Shown here one piece after another: positions 43,922 through 52,355 of a DNA stretch of 64,000 nt. Each line of letters opens with the position of its first letter. Position 1 is the stretch's first letter. Origin of the DNA: Lachnospiraceae bacterium (GTDB lineage Bacteria; Bacillota; Clostridia; Lachnospirales; Lachnospiraceae); the NCBI GenBank assembly GCA_902363675.1, contig CABJAV010000012.1, positions 27,211 to 91,210 on the forward strand, in the 5' to 3' direction. A program made the position numbers and the translations under genes. The notes below the pieces were generated by a model, which was not told the DNA's origin, did no database searches, and saw only the letters and a list, made by a program, of their open reading frames with translations.

Positions 43922-46081
43922 TTATACTTCTTTTACCCAACGGTCATATGCATCCTGATAAAAGACCTCCTGTGAGTTTACCGGTATCTTATTGATCACA
44001 CGATTTTCGTACAATCCCTGGGCATTCTGCTCCTTGCCTTTTTCGTCATCCTTCATAATCATATCAAAGATATAACGGATTCGCTCACGGATCTTCTCAT
44101 CATAGATTGGTGCTGCAACTTCAACACGCCGTATCGTATTTCTTGTCATAAAATCTGCCGATGCGATATAAATCTTTTCCGCATCGCCTACGCCAAAGCG
44201 ATAGATTCTTGAATGTTCAAGAAAACGTCCCACAACACTGACCACACGGATATTTTCTGTCATATCCGGGATCTGTGGCTTCAGACAACAGATTCCCCGC
44301 ACAATCAGATCTACCTGCACACCATTCTGTGACGCTTCAATCAGCTTATCAATCAATACTTTATCCGTCAGGGAATTGATCTTCACTCCAATATACGCGG
44401 CTTTTCCGCTCTTCTTATTTGCAATCTGTTCATCGATCATTGCAACGACACGGTTTTGCAAACACTTTGGTGCTACAAGAAGTTCCTCCACATCTTCTAC
44501 CACTTCGCCTTTTTGCAATGCCATAAACACTTTTGCCGCATCCGCACCAATCTTCTGATTTGCAGTGAGCAGGGACAGATCCGTATAAAGCCGGGATGTC
44601 TTCTCATTGTAATTTCCGGTTCCGATCTGTGTAATATAGGCAAATCCTGTTGGTGTTTTCTTCGTGATCAGACACAGTTTGGAATGTACTTTATAATCTC
44701 CGAGTCCATATAAAATCTGGCAACCCGCATCTTCGAGACGGTGAGACATTTCAATATTGTTTGCCTCATCAAATCGTGCACGCAGTTCCACAAGCACAAC
44801 CACTTCTTTTCCATTCTCCGCCGCCTCGATCAATGCGTCAATAATTTTACTTCTGTCCGCGACACGGTACAATGTCATCTTAATCGATACTACATCTGGA
44901 TCTTCTGCTGCATCATTTAACATTTTAATAAATGGTTTCATGCTTTCAAATGGATAGGATAACAACACATCCTTCTTCTCCACCTGATCGAGAATACTCT
45001 CTTTCAGCGACAATTCCGGTGTATCTCTCGGTGTGCGCTTCTCATAAAACAATTCGGAACGATCACGCAGATAATTCTGTAGTTCAAATACAAAAGAAAG
45101 ATCCAACGGTGTCTTTACGTTAATAATATGTGAAGTACCAATCTCAAGGAAATTTGATAATTCGGTAGTTGCCTTATCATTAATCTTTCTGCTTAATTCC
45201 ACACGCACCGGATCCAGACGGACTCTCTTTTTGATTAGCTGCTCCATCATATTTCGATAGTCCATATCTTCATCGTACAGATCATGCGCATCAATATCCG
45301 CATTTCTCGTCACACGCATAATGGACTTTTCACGAATATAGTATTTCGGATAAAGCTTCGAAATAAAATGAAGAATCAATTCCTCCGAAAGCATAAAGCA
45401 GCCCGGTCTCGTTGGTATCTCGATCAGTCGCTTAAACACGCTGTTTGAGCAAGGCACAATTCCTGTCTTTTTCTTGCCCTTTCCTGTTGTCAGAAGTACA
45501 ATTGCATACAGCTGTTTGTTTGCCAGAAATGGGAACGGCTGCTGTTTTCCAATAATCATTGGTGACAAAAATGGCGCAATATGTGCATCAAAATACTGCT
45601 CCAAAAATCGTCCTTCCTCGTTGGACAATTTATTGAAATTAATGATACGGATTCCCTTCGGTTCCAGTTCTCCCATCAGCTGCTCGTAAATCTTGGCTTT
45701 TTTCTTTTCCAAAACACAGACCTGATTTAAAATTTCCCGTACCTGTTCCTCACTGGTCATTCCGGTTTTGTTTTCCCGTACTTTTTCTTTCGCATTCATC
45801 TGCATCATGAGTGTTCCCACACGCACCATGAAAAACTCATCCAGATTCGTCTGGTAAATGGATGCAAAGGTCAGTCGCTCTGCAAGCGGCACTCTTGGAT
45901 TTCCCGCCTCGTTTAACACTCTCTCATTAAACTGTAACCAGGAAAGTTCCCTGTTTGTATAACACTGTTCTGTTTTTTTCATCTGTTTCTGCTCCTGTTT
46001 GTTTATCATTCTCTGTAATAATTGTTCCAATCGGTGCAATCCGTTTGCCATATGCACCAGGGTATTTTTCATCGTCCCCAT
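43922..46081 (-). CDS. ppk1: Polyphosphate kinase 1
   Basis: Makes polyphosphate from ATP through a phosphohistidine intermediate. The 719 aa protein has the N-terminal helical domain (CYTNRELSWLQFNERVLNEA), the head domain, and two catalytic histidine motifs, DYKVHSKLCLI and FLEHSRIYRFG. The start at 46081 has GAGGA 8 nt upstream and gives an N-terminal extension of about 33 residues relative to many homologues; MKKTEQCYTNREL is an alternative start. It follows the Na/Pi symporter gene by 4 nt, linking phosphate uptake with storage. Confidence 0.95.
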   Translation of the reverse strand: MGTMKNTLVHMANGLHRLEQLLQRMINKQEQKQMKKTEQCYTNRELSWLQFNERVLNEAGNPRVPLAERLTFASIYQTNLDEFFMVRVGTLMMQMNAKEKVRENKTGMTSEEQVREILNQVCVLEKKKAKIYEQLMGELEPKGIRIINFNKLSNEEGRFLEQYFDAHIAPFLSPMIIGKQQPFPFLANKQLYAIVLLTTGKGKKKTGIVPCSNSVFKRLIEIPTRPGCFMLSEELILHFISKLYPKYYIREKSIMRVTRNADIDAHDLYDEDMDYRNMMEQLIKKRVRLDPVRVELSRKINDKATTELSNFLEIGTSHIINVKTPLDLSFVFELQNYLRDRSELFYEKRTPRDTPELSLKESILDQVEKKDVLLSYPFESMKPFIKMLNDAAEDPDVVSIKMTLYRVADRSKIIDALIEAAENGKEVVVLVELRARFDEANNIEMSHRLEDAGCQILYGLGDYKVHSKLCLITKKTPTGFAYITQIGTGNYNEKTSRLYTDLSLLTANQKIGADAAKVFMALQKGEVVEDVEELLVAPKCLQNRVVAMIDEQIANKKSGKAAYIGVKINSLTDKVLIDKLIEASQNGVQVDLIVRGICCLKPQIPDMTENIRVVSVVGRFLEHSRIYRFGVGDAEKIYIASADFMTRNTIRRVEVAAPIYDEKIRERIRYIFDMIMKDDEKGKEQNAQGLYENRVINKIPVNSQEVFYQDAYDRWVKEV

Positions 46082-46085
46082 CGTA

Positions 46086-47774
46086 TTAATCCTCAGCTAA
46101 AAGGGATTGCATGATGGCTTTATCCTCTGCAACTTCTACCAGGTTCACGCAACTGTTTCCAATACGTTCAATATTGTGCAGCACTTCATTAAATGGGGCT
46201 GTCAGCTTCGAATCACATTTTCCTTTTCCAACTCTGAAAATGTGATTTTTGCGTATTTTCTCGTCCAGATTCATAATACTTTCCTTCTGTGACTGCACAT
46301 CCTGAATGGTAATATCGTCATCTCCGGAAATTCTTTGAATGGACTCTCTATAAATTGTGCAAATCTGGTCAATCGCTTTTTTCAATTCTTTTACAGCTTC
46401 TTTGGAATATTTGTGTTTGCCCTTATTCTGCACCTGCAAATTTACCGTAATATCCAATGCCAGCTGTCCGATCCGGTCAATGTCGCACAATATATAGAGT
46501 ATTCCCGCGCTCTGTGCTGCCTGTTCTTCATTCAGCACTCCTTCGGAATACATCGATGCAAGATAATCATTAATAGAGGTATTCAATGCCTGCAGGCTTT
46601 TTGCATGCTCCTGTACAAAGGCATCCACTTCTGCCTCATTTTTTCCGCCTCTGGTACGGATTTTATCCAGCATCTGTGCCACGATATCGCTGCAGTTCAT
46701 AATTTCCCGCGCCACAAGTAAAAGCGCTGCTGTCGGCTGGGCAATCAGTTTTGTGTCCAGATACTTCGGCATACTCAATAATTTCTGTTCTTCATTTTTC
46801 TTATCCGGCACAAGCCACATTACGATTTTCACCATAATTGGAATCAATGGAATCCAGATCAGCGTCATGGTCAGGTTAAATCCAGTATGCGCATTCGCAA
46901 TCTGTCTGGAAATAACATCCACTTCATTTCCTTTCGGCGAAATATACTGAATCAACGCCGCATACGGCTTAACCAGAAACAGAAACAGGATTGCTCCCGA
47001 AATATTAAACACACAATGTGCAAATGCGGTTCTTCTGGCGTCTTTTGGCTGACCAATTGACGCAATAACGGCTGTGATAGTTGTTCCTATATTATCACCC
47101 AAAAGAATCGGGATTGCTCCTGTCAGTCCAATGATACTGCTGACACCATCCGGTCCTGCCTGTGAAGCAAAATTCTGAAGTACCGCGATCGTAGCACTAC
47201 TGCTCTGTACCACAAGTGTCATCAATGCACCCACGCCAACGCCCAGAACCGGTATCGTGGAAACTTTTCCAATCAAATCCACAAAAAAAGCACTGGACGC
47301 CAACGGTTTCATAACAGATCCCATCGTTTCAATTCCAAGAAATAGCAATCCAAATGCAAAAATTGTCTGACCGATATTTTTTACTTTTTCTTTTTTCGAA
47401 ATAAATGCAATGATAAATCCAACAAAAATAAACAAATAAATGTAATCGGATATTTTAAAGGCTATGATCTGTGCGGTCATAGTCGTTCCTATATTTGCAC
47501 CTAAAATAATGGAAATTGCCTGTGGCAAAGACATCAGTCCTGCACTGACAAATCCAATTGCCATGACCGTTGTCGCGCTGCTGCTCTGTAATACCGCAGT
47601 TGTCAACGCACCGGCCAAAACACCAAGCACAGGGTTTTTGGTAAGCATGGATAAAATACTTTTCATCTTTTCTCCGGCAGCTTTCTGCAGGCATTCGCTC
47701 ATCATATTCATTCCATAAATAAAAATCGCGAGTCCTCCGACCAAACCCAAAATTACTTTCATCGTTTCATTCAT
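46086..47774 (-). CDS. Na/Pi cotransporter with C-terminal PhoU-like domain
   Basis: 562 aa. The two inverted QSSSAT repeats (TAVLQSSSATTVMAIGF near residue 60 and TLVVQSSSATIAVLQNF near 190) are the hallmark of NptA/YjbB-type sodium-phosphate symporters. Eight or so membrane helices occupy residues ~1-310. The last ~220 residues are helical and PhoU-like (VQSQKESIMNLDEKIRKNHIFRVGKG). Middle gene of a small-protein, Na/Pi, ppk operon with a Pho-box-like promoter. Confidence 0.93.
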   Translation of the reverse strand: MNETMKVILGLVGGLAIFIYGMNMMSECLQKAAGEKMKSILSMLTKNPVLGVLAGALTTAVLQSSSATTVMAIGFVSAGLMSLPQAISIILGANIGTTMTAQIIAFKISDYIYLFIFVGFIIAFISKKEKVKNIGQTIFAFGLLFLGIETMGSVMKPLASSAFFVDLIGKVSTIPVLGVGVGALMTLVVQSSSATIAVLQNFASQAGPDGVSSIIGLTGAIPILLGDNIGTTITAVIASIGQPKDARRTAFAHCVFNISGAILFLFLVKPYAALIQYISPKGNEVDVISRQIANAHTGFNLTMTLIWIPLIPIMVKIVMWLVPDKKNEEQKLLSMPKYLDTKLIAQPTAALLLVAREIMNCSDIVAQMLDKIRTRGGKNEAEVDAFVQEHAKSLQALNTSINDYLASMYSEGVLNEEQAAQSAGILYILCDIDRIGQLALDITVNLQVQNKGKHKYSKEAVKELKKAIDQICTIYRESIQRISGDDDITIQDVQSQKESIMNLDEKIRKNHIFRVGKGKCDSKLTAPFNEVLHNIERIGNSCVNLVEVAEDKAIMQSLLAED

Positions 47775-47833
47775 TCAATTTTTCTCCTCTGTGTGAACAT
47801 CAGCCCACGCATTCTCTGCTTTGGCAAATATTC

Positions 47834-48076
47834 TTATTTCTTATCATGACTCCAAAGAAACATGATGCCTCCGATAAATCCCGGGAAAAAAGCTGCATGT
47901 CCTGCAAATGTAAGCATCCAGCCAATATCCCTCAGAATAAAAATGCTTACCAGCGACCACAAACATATACCAGCAATTGCCCAGATGATCGTATGAAGAA
48001 AAAGAAACAGATTTATCTTGGTATCTCTTTTCCAGGTTTTTCTCTGACAGTACTGCCATATCATATCCATACTCAT
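47834..48076 (-). CDS. Small two-helix membrane protein
   Basis: 80 aa with two membrane helices (FLHTIIWAIAGICLWSLVSIFIL and MLTFAGHAAFFPGFIGGIMFL) and a basic N-terminus with WKRDTK. I do not recognise a named family; two-TM 2TM-domain proteins look similar. A GGGGAGA site precedes the ATG. First gene of the phosphate operon, so it may assist the symporter, but this is only inferred. Confidence 0.65.
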   Translation of the reverse strand: MSMDMIWQYCQRKTWKRDTKINLFLFLHTIIWAIAGICLWSLVSIFILRDIGWMLTFAGHAAFFPGFIGGIMFLWSHDKK

Positions 48077-48118
48077 ATCATTCTCCCCTTTCCTTGAACA
48101 TCACCCTATTTCTTTTGT

Positions 48119-48177
48119 ATATAATGTATCAAGTTTATGTAAAATCACTCGACCGCCTTATGTAAAGTCTTTGTAAA
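48119..48177 (-). promoter_or_regulatory. Pho-box-like promoter of the phosphate operon
   Basis: Minus strand TTTACA-N5-TTTACA (48172-48177 and 48161-48166, period 11), a third TTTACA at 48138-48143 and GATACA at 48125-48130, followed by a -10-like TTATAT (48119-48124). Tandem TT(A/C/T)ACA repeats 11 bp apart are the known PhoP binding layout in Bacillus. Confidence 0.55.
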
Positions 48178-48186
48178 AAATAAGAA

Positions 48187-48212
48187 AAACGACCGTACAT
48201 GTACGATCGTTT
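48187..48212 (-). terminator. Intrinsic terminator of the flotillin gene
   Basis: Hairpin AAACGA.CGTACATGTACG.TCGTTT with TTTTTCTTATTTTTT following on the minus strand. Confidence 0.85.
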
Positions 48213-48271
48213 CCCTGTTTGTGTGCATTATCAATAAAAATAAGAACACCACTACATATTATATTTTTCTT

Positions 48272-49801
48272 CTACTGATTTGTAGTTTCTGAAGCAGTTC
48301 CAGTTCCCTGCGCTGATGCTTCAACAGCCGTAGCATTTACTTTTGTCTGTGGCTTTCCCATGGTTACATTTGTTCCATCATCTTTTACAACAAAGTTCAC
48401 GGAATCTAACCCGGACAAGTTTACATTACGGTTCACCTTTGCGTCATAAGACTCTGCATTAATGATATCTGCCAGATCAATTCCGGTTGCTTCCTTCATG
48501 CTTTCAAATACTTTTGCCATAACAACCGGCACATTTCCTGCTATCTGATCTACACCATTGCTGCCGCCTTCGCCACCGCCAATGATTGTAATCTTGTCGA
48601 TCTGTCCCAGAGGTTCTGCAACCTTTCCTGCGATATCCGGAAGTACCTTGATCATCATTTCTGCAACAGCGGCCTTGTTGTATTTTGCATAAGCCTCTGC
48701 CTTCTTTTCCATTGCCTCTGCCTCTGCAATACCTTTTTCCTGAATTGCTGAAGCCTCAGCTTCACCGACTGCGCGGATACCGGCAGCTTCCTGTTCCTTG
48801 GCATAACGCATTGCTTCTGCCTGTGCCTTCTGTGCCTCAGCAGCTCTCTGTGCCTCGAACTGTTTTGCCTCGGCATCTTTCTGACGCTGGTAGAGATCTG
48901 CTTCTGCACGCTGCTGTGCTGCATATTTGTCAGCCTCCGCTTTCTTCTTTACCTCAGCTTCCAAAGACTTTTCTGTTACTGCAACCTGCTTCTGCTTTAA
49001 TTCAATCTCACGTTCCTGCTTTGCAATATCTGCATTTGCAGTGGTTACCTCGATGGTTTTACGCTGTTCCTCTTTCTGAATCTCGTATGCAGCATCCGCC
49101 ATAGCCTTCTTTGTATCAGCTTCCATCTGCAATTCCGATTTCTTGATTGCAAGTTCATTCTGTTTCTTTGCAATCTCTGTCTGTGCCTCTACCGCAGCAT
49201 CATTGGACTCTTTGTCCGCTGCGGCCTGTGCAACCTTAATATCTCGCTCACTCTCCGCCTTTGCGATAGCTGCAGATTTCTTAATCTTTACGATATTGTC
49301 AATACCAAGATTTTCAATAACATCATTTCCATCCACGAAATTCTGTACGTTGAAACTTATGATATCAAGTCCCATCGCTGCAAGATCCGGCTCCGCATTC
49401 TCTTTTACAAGATTTGCGAACTTCTGACGATCAGAGACCATCTCCTCAAGACGCATCTTTCCAACGATTTCTCGCACGTTTCCTTCGAGTACTTCTCTTG
49501 CGACGCTTGCAATATACTCTGTGTTTTTGTTCAGGAAATTCTCTGCTGCAAGACGAAGCTTCTCCGGGTCATTGCTGATCTTAACATTGACTGTCGCATC
49601 AACATTAATATTAATGTAATCTGCAGTCGGTACCGCATTACTTGTCTTTACGTCAATCGGAATCAAACGAAGGTTCAACTTGTCGAGACGCTCAAAGAAC
49701 GGAATGCGAATACTTGCCTTTCCAATAACAACTTTTGATTTCTTCTTCATACCGGAAATAATGTATGCCATATCTGGTGGAGCCTTCACATAGCCCAGCA
49801 T
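48272..49801 (-). CDS. Flotillin (SPFH/Band 7) lacking its N-terminal membrane anchor
   Basis: 509 aa. SPFH domain from residue 1 (YVKAPPDMAYIISG... ISNDPEKLRLAAENFLNKN...EVLEGNVREIVGKM) to ~200, then the long Ala/Glu/Lys coiled coil (~200-385). The C-terminal LPDIAGKVAEPLGQIDKITIIGGG is as in FloT. Normal flotillins start with 20-30 further residues forming a membrane hairpin or TM segment. Here the frame is closed by a stop six codons upstream, and no ribosome-binding site precedes the ATG. A terminator ends only 30 bp upstream. The gene therefore looks 5'-truncated by a rearrangement and may be silent. Confidence 0.85.
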   Translation of the reverse strand: MLGYVKAPPDMAYIISGMKKKSKVVIGKASIRIPFFERLDKLNLRLIPIDVKTSNAVPTADYININVDATVNVKISNDPEKLRLAAENFLNKNTEYIASVAREVLEGNVREIVGKMRLEEMVSDRQKFANLVKENAEPDLAAMGLDIISFNVQNFVDGNDVIENLGIDNIVKIKKSAAIAKAESERDIKVAQAAADKESNDAAVEAQTEIAKKQNELAIKKSELQMEADTKKAMADAAYEIQKEEQRKTIEVTTANADIAKQEREIELKQKQVAVTEKSLEAEVKKKAEADKYAAQQRAEADLYQRQKDAEAKQFEAQRAAEAQKAQAEAMRYAKEQEAAGIRAVGEAEASAIQEKGIAEAEAMEKKAEAYAKYNKAAVAEMMIKVLPDIAGKVAEPLGQIDKITIIGGGEGGSNGVDQIAGNVPVVMAKVFESMKEATGIDLADIINAESYDAKVNRNVNLSGLDSVNFVVKDDGTNVTMGKPQTKVNATAVEASAQGTGTASETTNQ

Positions 49802-49831
49802 ATTATCTGTTTCTTATGGCCAAAATAAAAA

Positions 49832-49870
49832 ATACCTTCTACAACTTCTTTTTGAAATCGTAAAAGGTAT
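49832..49870 (-). terminator. Terminator of the NlpC/P60-like gene
   Basis: Minus-strand stem AUACCUUUUAC/GUAGAAGGUAU followed by TTTTTTATTTT, immediately upstream of the flotillin ATG. Confidence 0.75.
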
Positions 49871-49929
49871 CTTATTTTAAATTCATTTTAATTCCGTTAA
49901 TAACTATTCAGGACCTTAACATACATTTT

Positions 49930-50703
49930 CTATTCGATAATGTCAATTCCTGAAGAAAACGTCCACTTCCAATTGCCAAAAGAAGAAGTATAAGGACTTG
50001 ACCCTGCAATATCATTATCAATCATAATACCACTACATGTAGAATGGATTCGCCAATAAGAACTATTTCCGTATTTGTGAATGACTGTTTTTCCGTTATA
50101 CTGATATTTATTACCACTAACCTTCTTCAATGTATTCGACTTATAAAGTCCGAAATCCTCAAGGTAGCTTTTTACTTCCCCGATAGAAGAAAACTTGCCA
50201 AAATAAACCGCAATATGCGTTGTAGAACTTCCACGACCATATACCATAACATCGCCAAGCTCTAAATCCGATAATTTAGAAGTACCGGAACTTTTCTTTC
50301 CAATCGATAACTTTGTCTTCTTTGCCCAGGAAATATCATCGTCTTCTGCAACTCCTGTGGTGTATGTAATGCTTGAACCACTCACCCAGTCTCTTGTACA
50401 TCTCGCACCAACCTGTACATTCTTCAATGCCGTACCACTTTTACCTTTACTCTCCAATCGGTTCAATGCAGCTCTCGTATAACCACTACAGTCACAACGG
50501 ATGCCATCTACAACACTTCCATAGCTTTTTCCAAGGAATCCCTTGCATAAGGTTTTACGATAATTATCTTCCTTAATAACCGCTACTGTCTTCCTCGAGT
50601 CTTTCGTTGCAGCCTGCGTTGATACAGCGGCATTCCCCAATACAATCGCTGCCATCATAATTCCTGCAACAAGCTTCTTGCCCCACACCTTGCCTTTCTT
50701 CAA
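49930..50703 (-). CDS. Secreted NlpC/P60-like cysteine peptidase
   Basis: 257 aa, starting from a TTG codon with a strong GGAGGAAG site. The Sec signal peptide is KKLVAGIMMAAIVLGNAAVSTQAA. The mature part has VDGIRCDCSGYTRAALNRL, matching the NlpC/P60 catalytic Cys motif DCSG. Later come ELGDVMVYGRGSSTTHIAVYFGKF, with the catalytic His, and RIHSTCSGIMID. Probably cuts peptidoglycan stem peptides or a related amide. Transcribed alone; base composition is closer to the AT-rich accessory genes than to tuf. Confidence 0.82.
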   Translation of the reverse strand: MKKGKVWGKKLVAGIMMAAIVLGNAAVSTQAATKDSRKTVAVIKEDNYRKTLCKGFLGKSYGSVVDGIRCDCSGYTRAALNRLESKGKSGTALKNVQVGARCTRDWVSGSSITYTTGVAEDDDISWAKKTKLSIGKKSSGTSKLSDLELGDVMVYGRGSSTTHIAVYFGKFSSIGEVKSYLEDFGLYKSNTLKKVSGNKYQYNGKTVIHKYGNSSYWRIHSTCSGIMIDNDIAGSSPYTSSFGNWKWTFSSGIDIIE

Positions 50704-50739
50704 CTTACTTCCTCCTAATTGTTACAACTTTGTTACTTA

Positions 50740-50768
50740 ATCATAACATATTCTTAATAGAAAGTAAA
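50740..50768 (-). promoter_or_regulatory. Promoter of the NlpC/P60-like gene
   Basis: Minus strand TTTACT (50763-50768) N17 TATGAT (50740-50745), 37 nt before the TTG start. The remaining AT-rich interval up to the tuf terminator shows nothing else that I can support. Confidence 0.7.
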
Positions 50769-50956
50769 TTATTTTTCAATATTTTGCACAGAAAAATTCA
50801 TAATTGTAATGACAATGTATAATCTTTTACCAATCGGCAAGCGAAAATTCACCTGTACATTCGCAAATTAATTTAAAACAACTATTCAATTTTTTAAACT
50901 GAGAGTCCGATACTGAATTGTACCTTTTTGATTTGTAAATATTTTATATATTAAAA

Positions 50957-50982
50957 TTGGGGAAGCATAACTGCTTCCCCAA
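50957..50982 (-). terminator. Intrinsic terminator of tuf
   Basis: Perfect stem TTGGGGAAGC/GCTTCCCCAA with a 6-nt loop and TTTTAATATATAAAAT beyond it on the minus strand. It ends the str operon instead of reading on to rpsJ. Confidence 0.92.
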
Positions 50983-51014
50983 AATATATCATAATTATTA
51001 ACTATCACGCAATA

Positions 51015-52202
51015 TTACTCGATAACTGTAGCAACACGGCCTGAACCTACTGTACGTCCACCCTCACGGATAGCGAATGTAAGACCCTGCTCCATAGCTA
51101 CTGGATGGATGAGCTCGATTGTCATCTCTACATTATCACCAGGCATGCACATCTCTGTTCCTGCTGGAAGCTCGCAAACACCTGTTACGTCTGTTGTTCT
51201 GAAGTAGAACTGTGGACGATAGTTGTTGAAGAATGGAGTATGACGTCCACCTTCGTCTTTTGTTAATACGTAAACCTGAGCTGTAAATTTACGATGGCAA
51301 GTTACAGTACCTGGCTTAGCAAGAACCTGTCCACGAACGATCTGGTCACGGTTAACACCACGAAGTAATGCACCGATGTTATCACCAGCCTGAGCCTCGT
51401 CTAACTGCTTACGGAACATCTCGATACCAGTTACAACTGTCTTCTGAACATCTTCCTTAACACCAAGGATCTCTAACTCATCGTTAAGGTGAAGTGTACC
51501 ACGCTCTACTCTACCAGTTGCAACAGTACCACGACCTGTGATTGTGAATACATCCTCTACTGGCATAAGGAATGGCTTATCTGTATCACGCTGTGGATCT
51601 GGGATATAAGAATCAACAGTATCCATAAGCTCCATGATCTTGTCTCCCCAAGGTCCGTTTGGATCTTCAAGAGCCTTAAGAGCTGATCCCTGGATGATTG
51701 GGCAATCATTGAATCCGTACTCTTCAAGCTGCTCTGTTACTTCCATCTCTACTAACTCGATTAACTCTGGGTCGTCTACCATATCGCACTTGTTTAAGAA
51801 TACGATGATGTAAGGTACACCTACCTGACGAGAAAGGAGGATGTGCTCCTTTGTCTGAGCCATAACACCGTCAGTTGCTGCAACTACGAGGATAGCACCA
51901 TCCATCTGAGCTGCACCAGTGATCATGTTCTTTACGTAGTCAGCATGTCCAGGACAGTCAACGTGTGCGTAATGTCTCTTCTCTGTCTCATACTCAACGT
52001 GAGCTGTAGAAATTGTGATACCACGCTCTCTCTCTTCTGGAGCCTTATCAATGTTAGCGAAATCTGTAGCTGTGTTACCAGCAACACGAGCTGCTAAAAC
52101 TGCTGTAATAGCTGCTGTTAAAGTTGTTTTACCATGATCTACGTGACCGATGGTACCAATATTACAATGTGGTTTTGTTCTTTCAAATTTAGCCTTTGCC
52201 AT
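51015..52202 (-). CDS. tuf: Elongation factor Tu
   Basis: GTPase that delivers aminoacyl-tRNA to the ribosome. The 395 aa protein has [14 protein letters not shown] (G1), [12 protein letters not shown] (G3), NKCDMVDD (G4) and RGITIST (switch I). Domains 2 and 3 are intact up to [15 protein letters not shown] lies 8 nt upstream. It has its own strong promoter behind fusA. Confidence 0.98.
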   Translation of the reverse strand: MAKAKFERTKPHCNIGTIGHVDHGKTTLTAAITAVLAARVAGNTATDFANIDKAPEERERGITISTAHVEYETEKRHYAHVDCPGHADYVKNMITGAAQMDGAILVVAATDGVMAQTKEHILLSRQVGVPYIIVFLNKCDMVDDPELIELVEMEVTEQLEEYGFNDCPIIQGSALKALEDPNGPWGDKIMELMDTVDSYIPDPQRDTDKPFLMPVEDVFTITGRGTVATGRVERGTLHLNDELEILGVKEDVQKTVVTGIEMFRKQLDEAQAGDNIGALLRGVNRDQIVRGQVLAKPGTVTCHRKFTAQVYVLTKDEGGRHTPFFNNYRPQFYFRTTDVTGVCELPAGTEMCMPGDNVEMTIELIHPVAMEQGLTFAIREGGRTVGSGRVATVIE

Positions 52203-52278
52203 TTTGAAATGTCCTCCTTCATTTTTATGCCCATCTCTGAGCTCGTTTTTGTTGTCTTGGTTATAAACCGATGATTTG

Positions 52279-52307
52279 ATTATATATAATAATCAAAGCT
52301 TTTTCAA
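52279..52307 (-). promoter_or_regulatory. Promoter of tuf
   Basis: Minus strand TTGAAA (52302-52307) N17 TATAAT (52279-52284), about 75 nt before the tuf ATG. Just upstream (52319-52345) lies a perfect 10-bp hairpin GCAATTCCCT/AGGGAATTGC without a U-tract, possibly reducing read-through from fusA. Confidence 0.8.
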
Positions 52308-52355
52308 GCTTTTTCATAGCAATTCCCTAAAAATCAGGGAATTGCTGCTCATTTT

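Noticed and set aside
44376-44957. Plus-strand open frames opposite ppk
   Set aside because: Shadow frames of a conserved 719-residue protein, without start signals.
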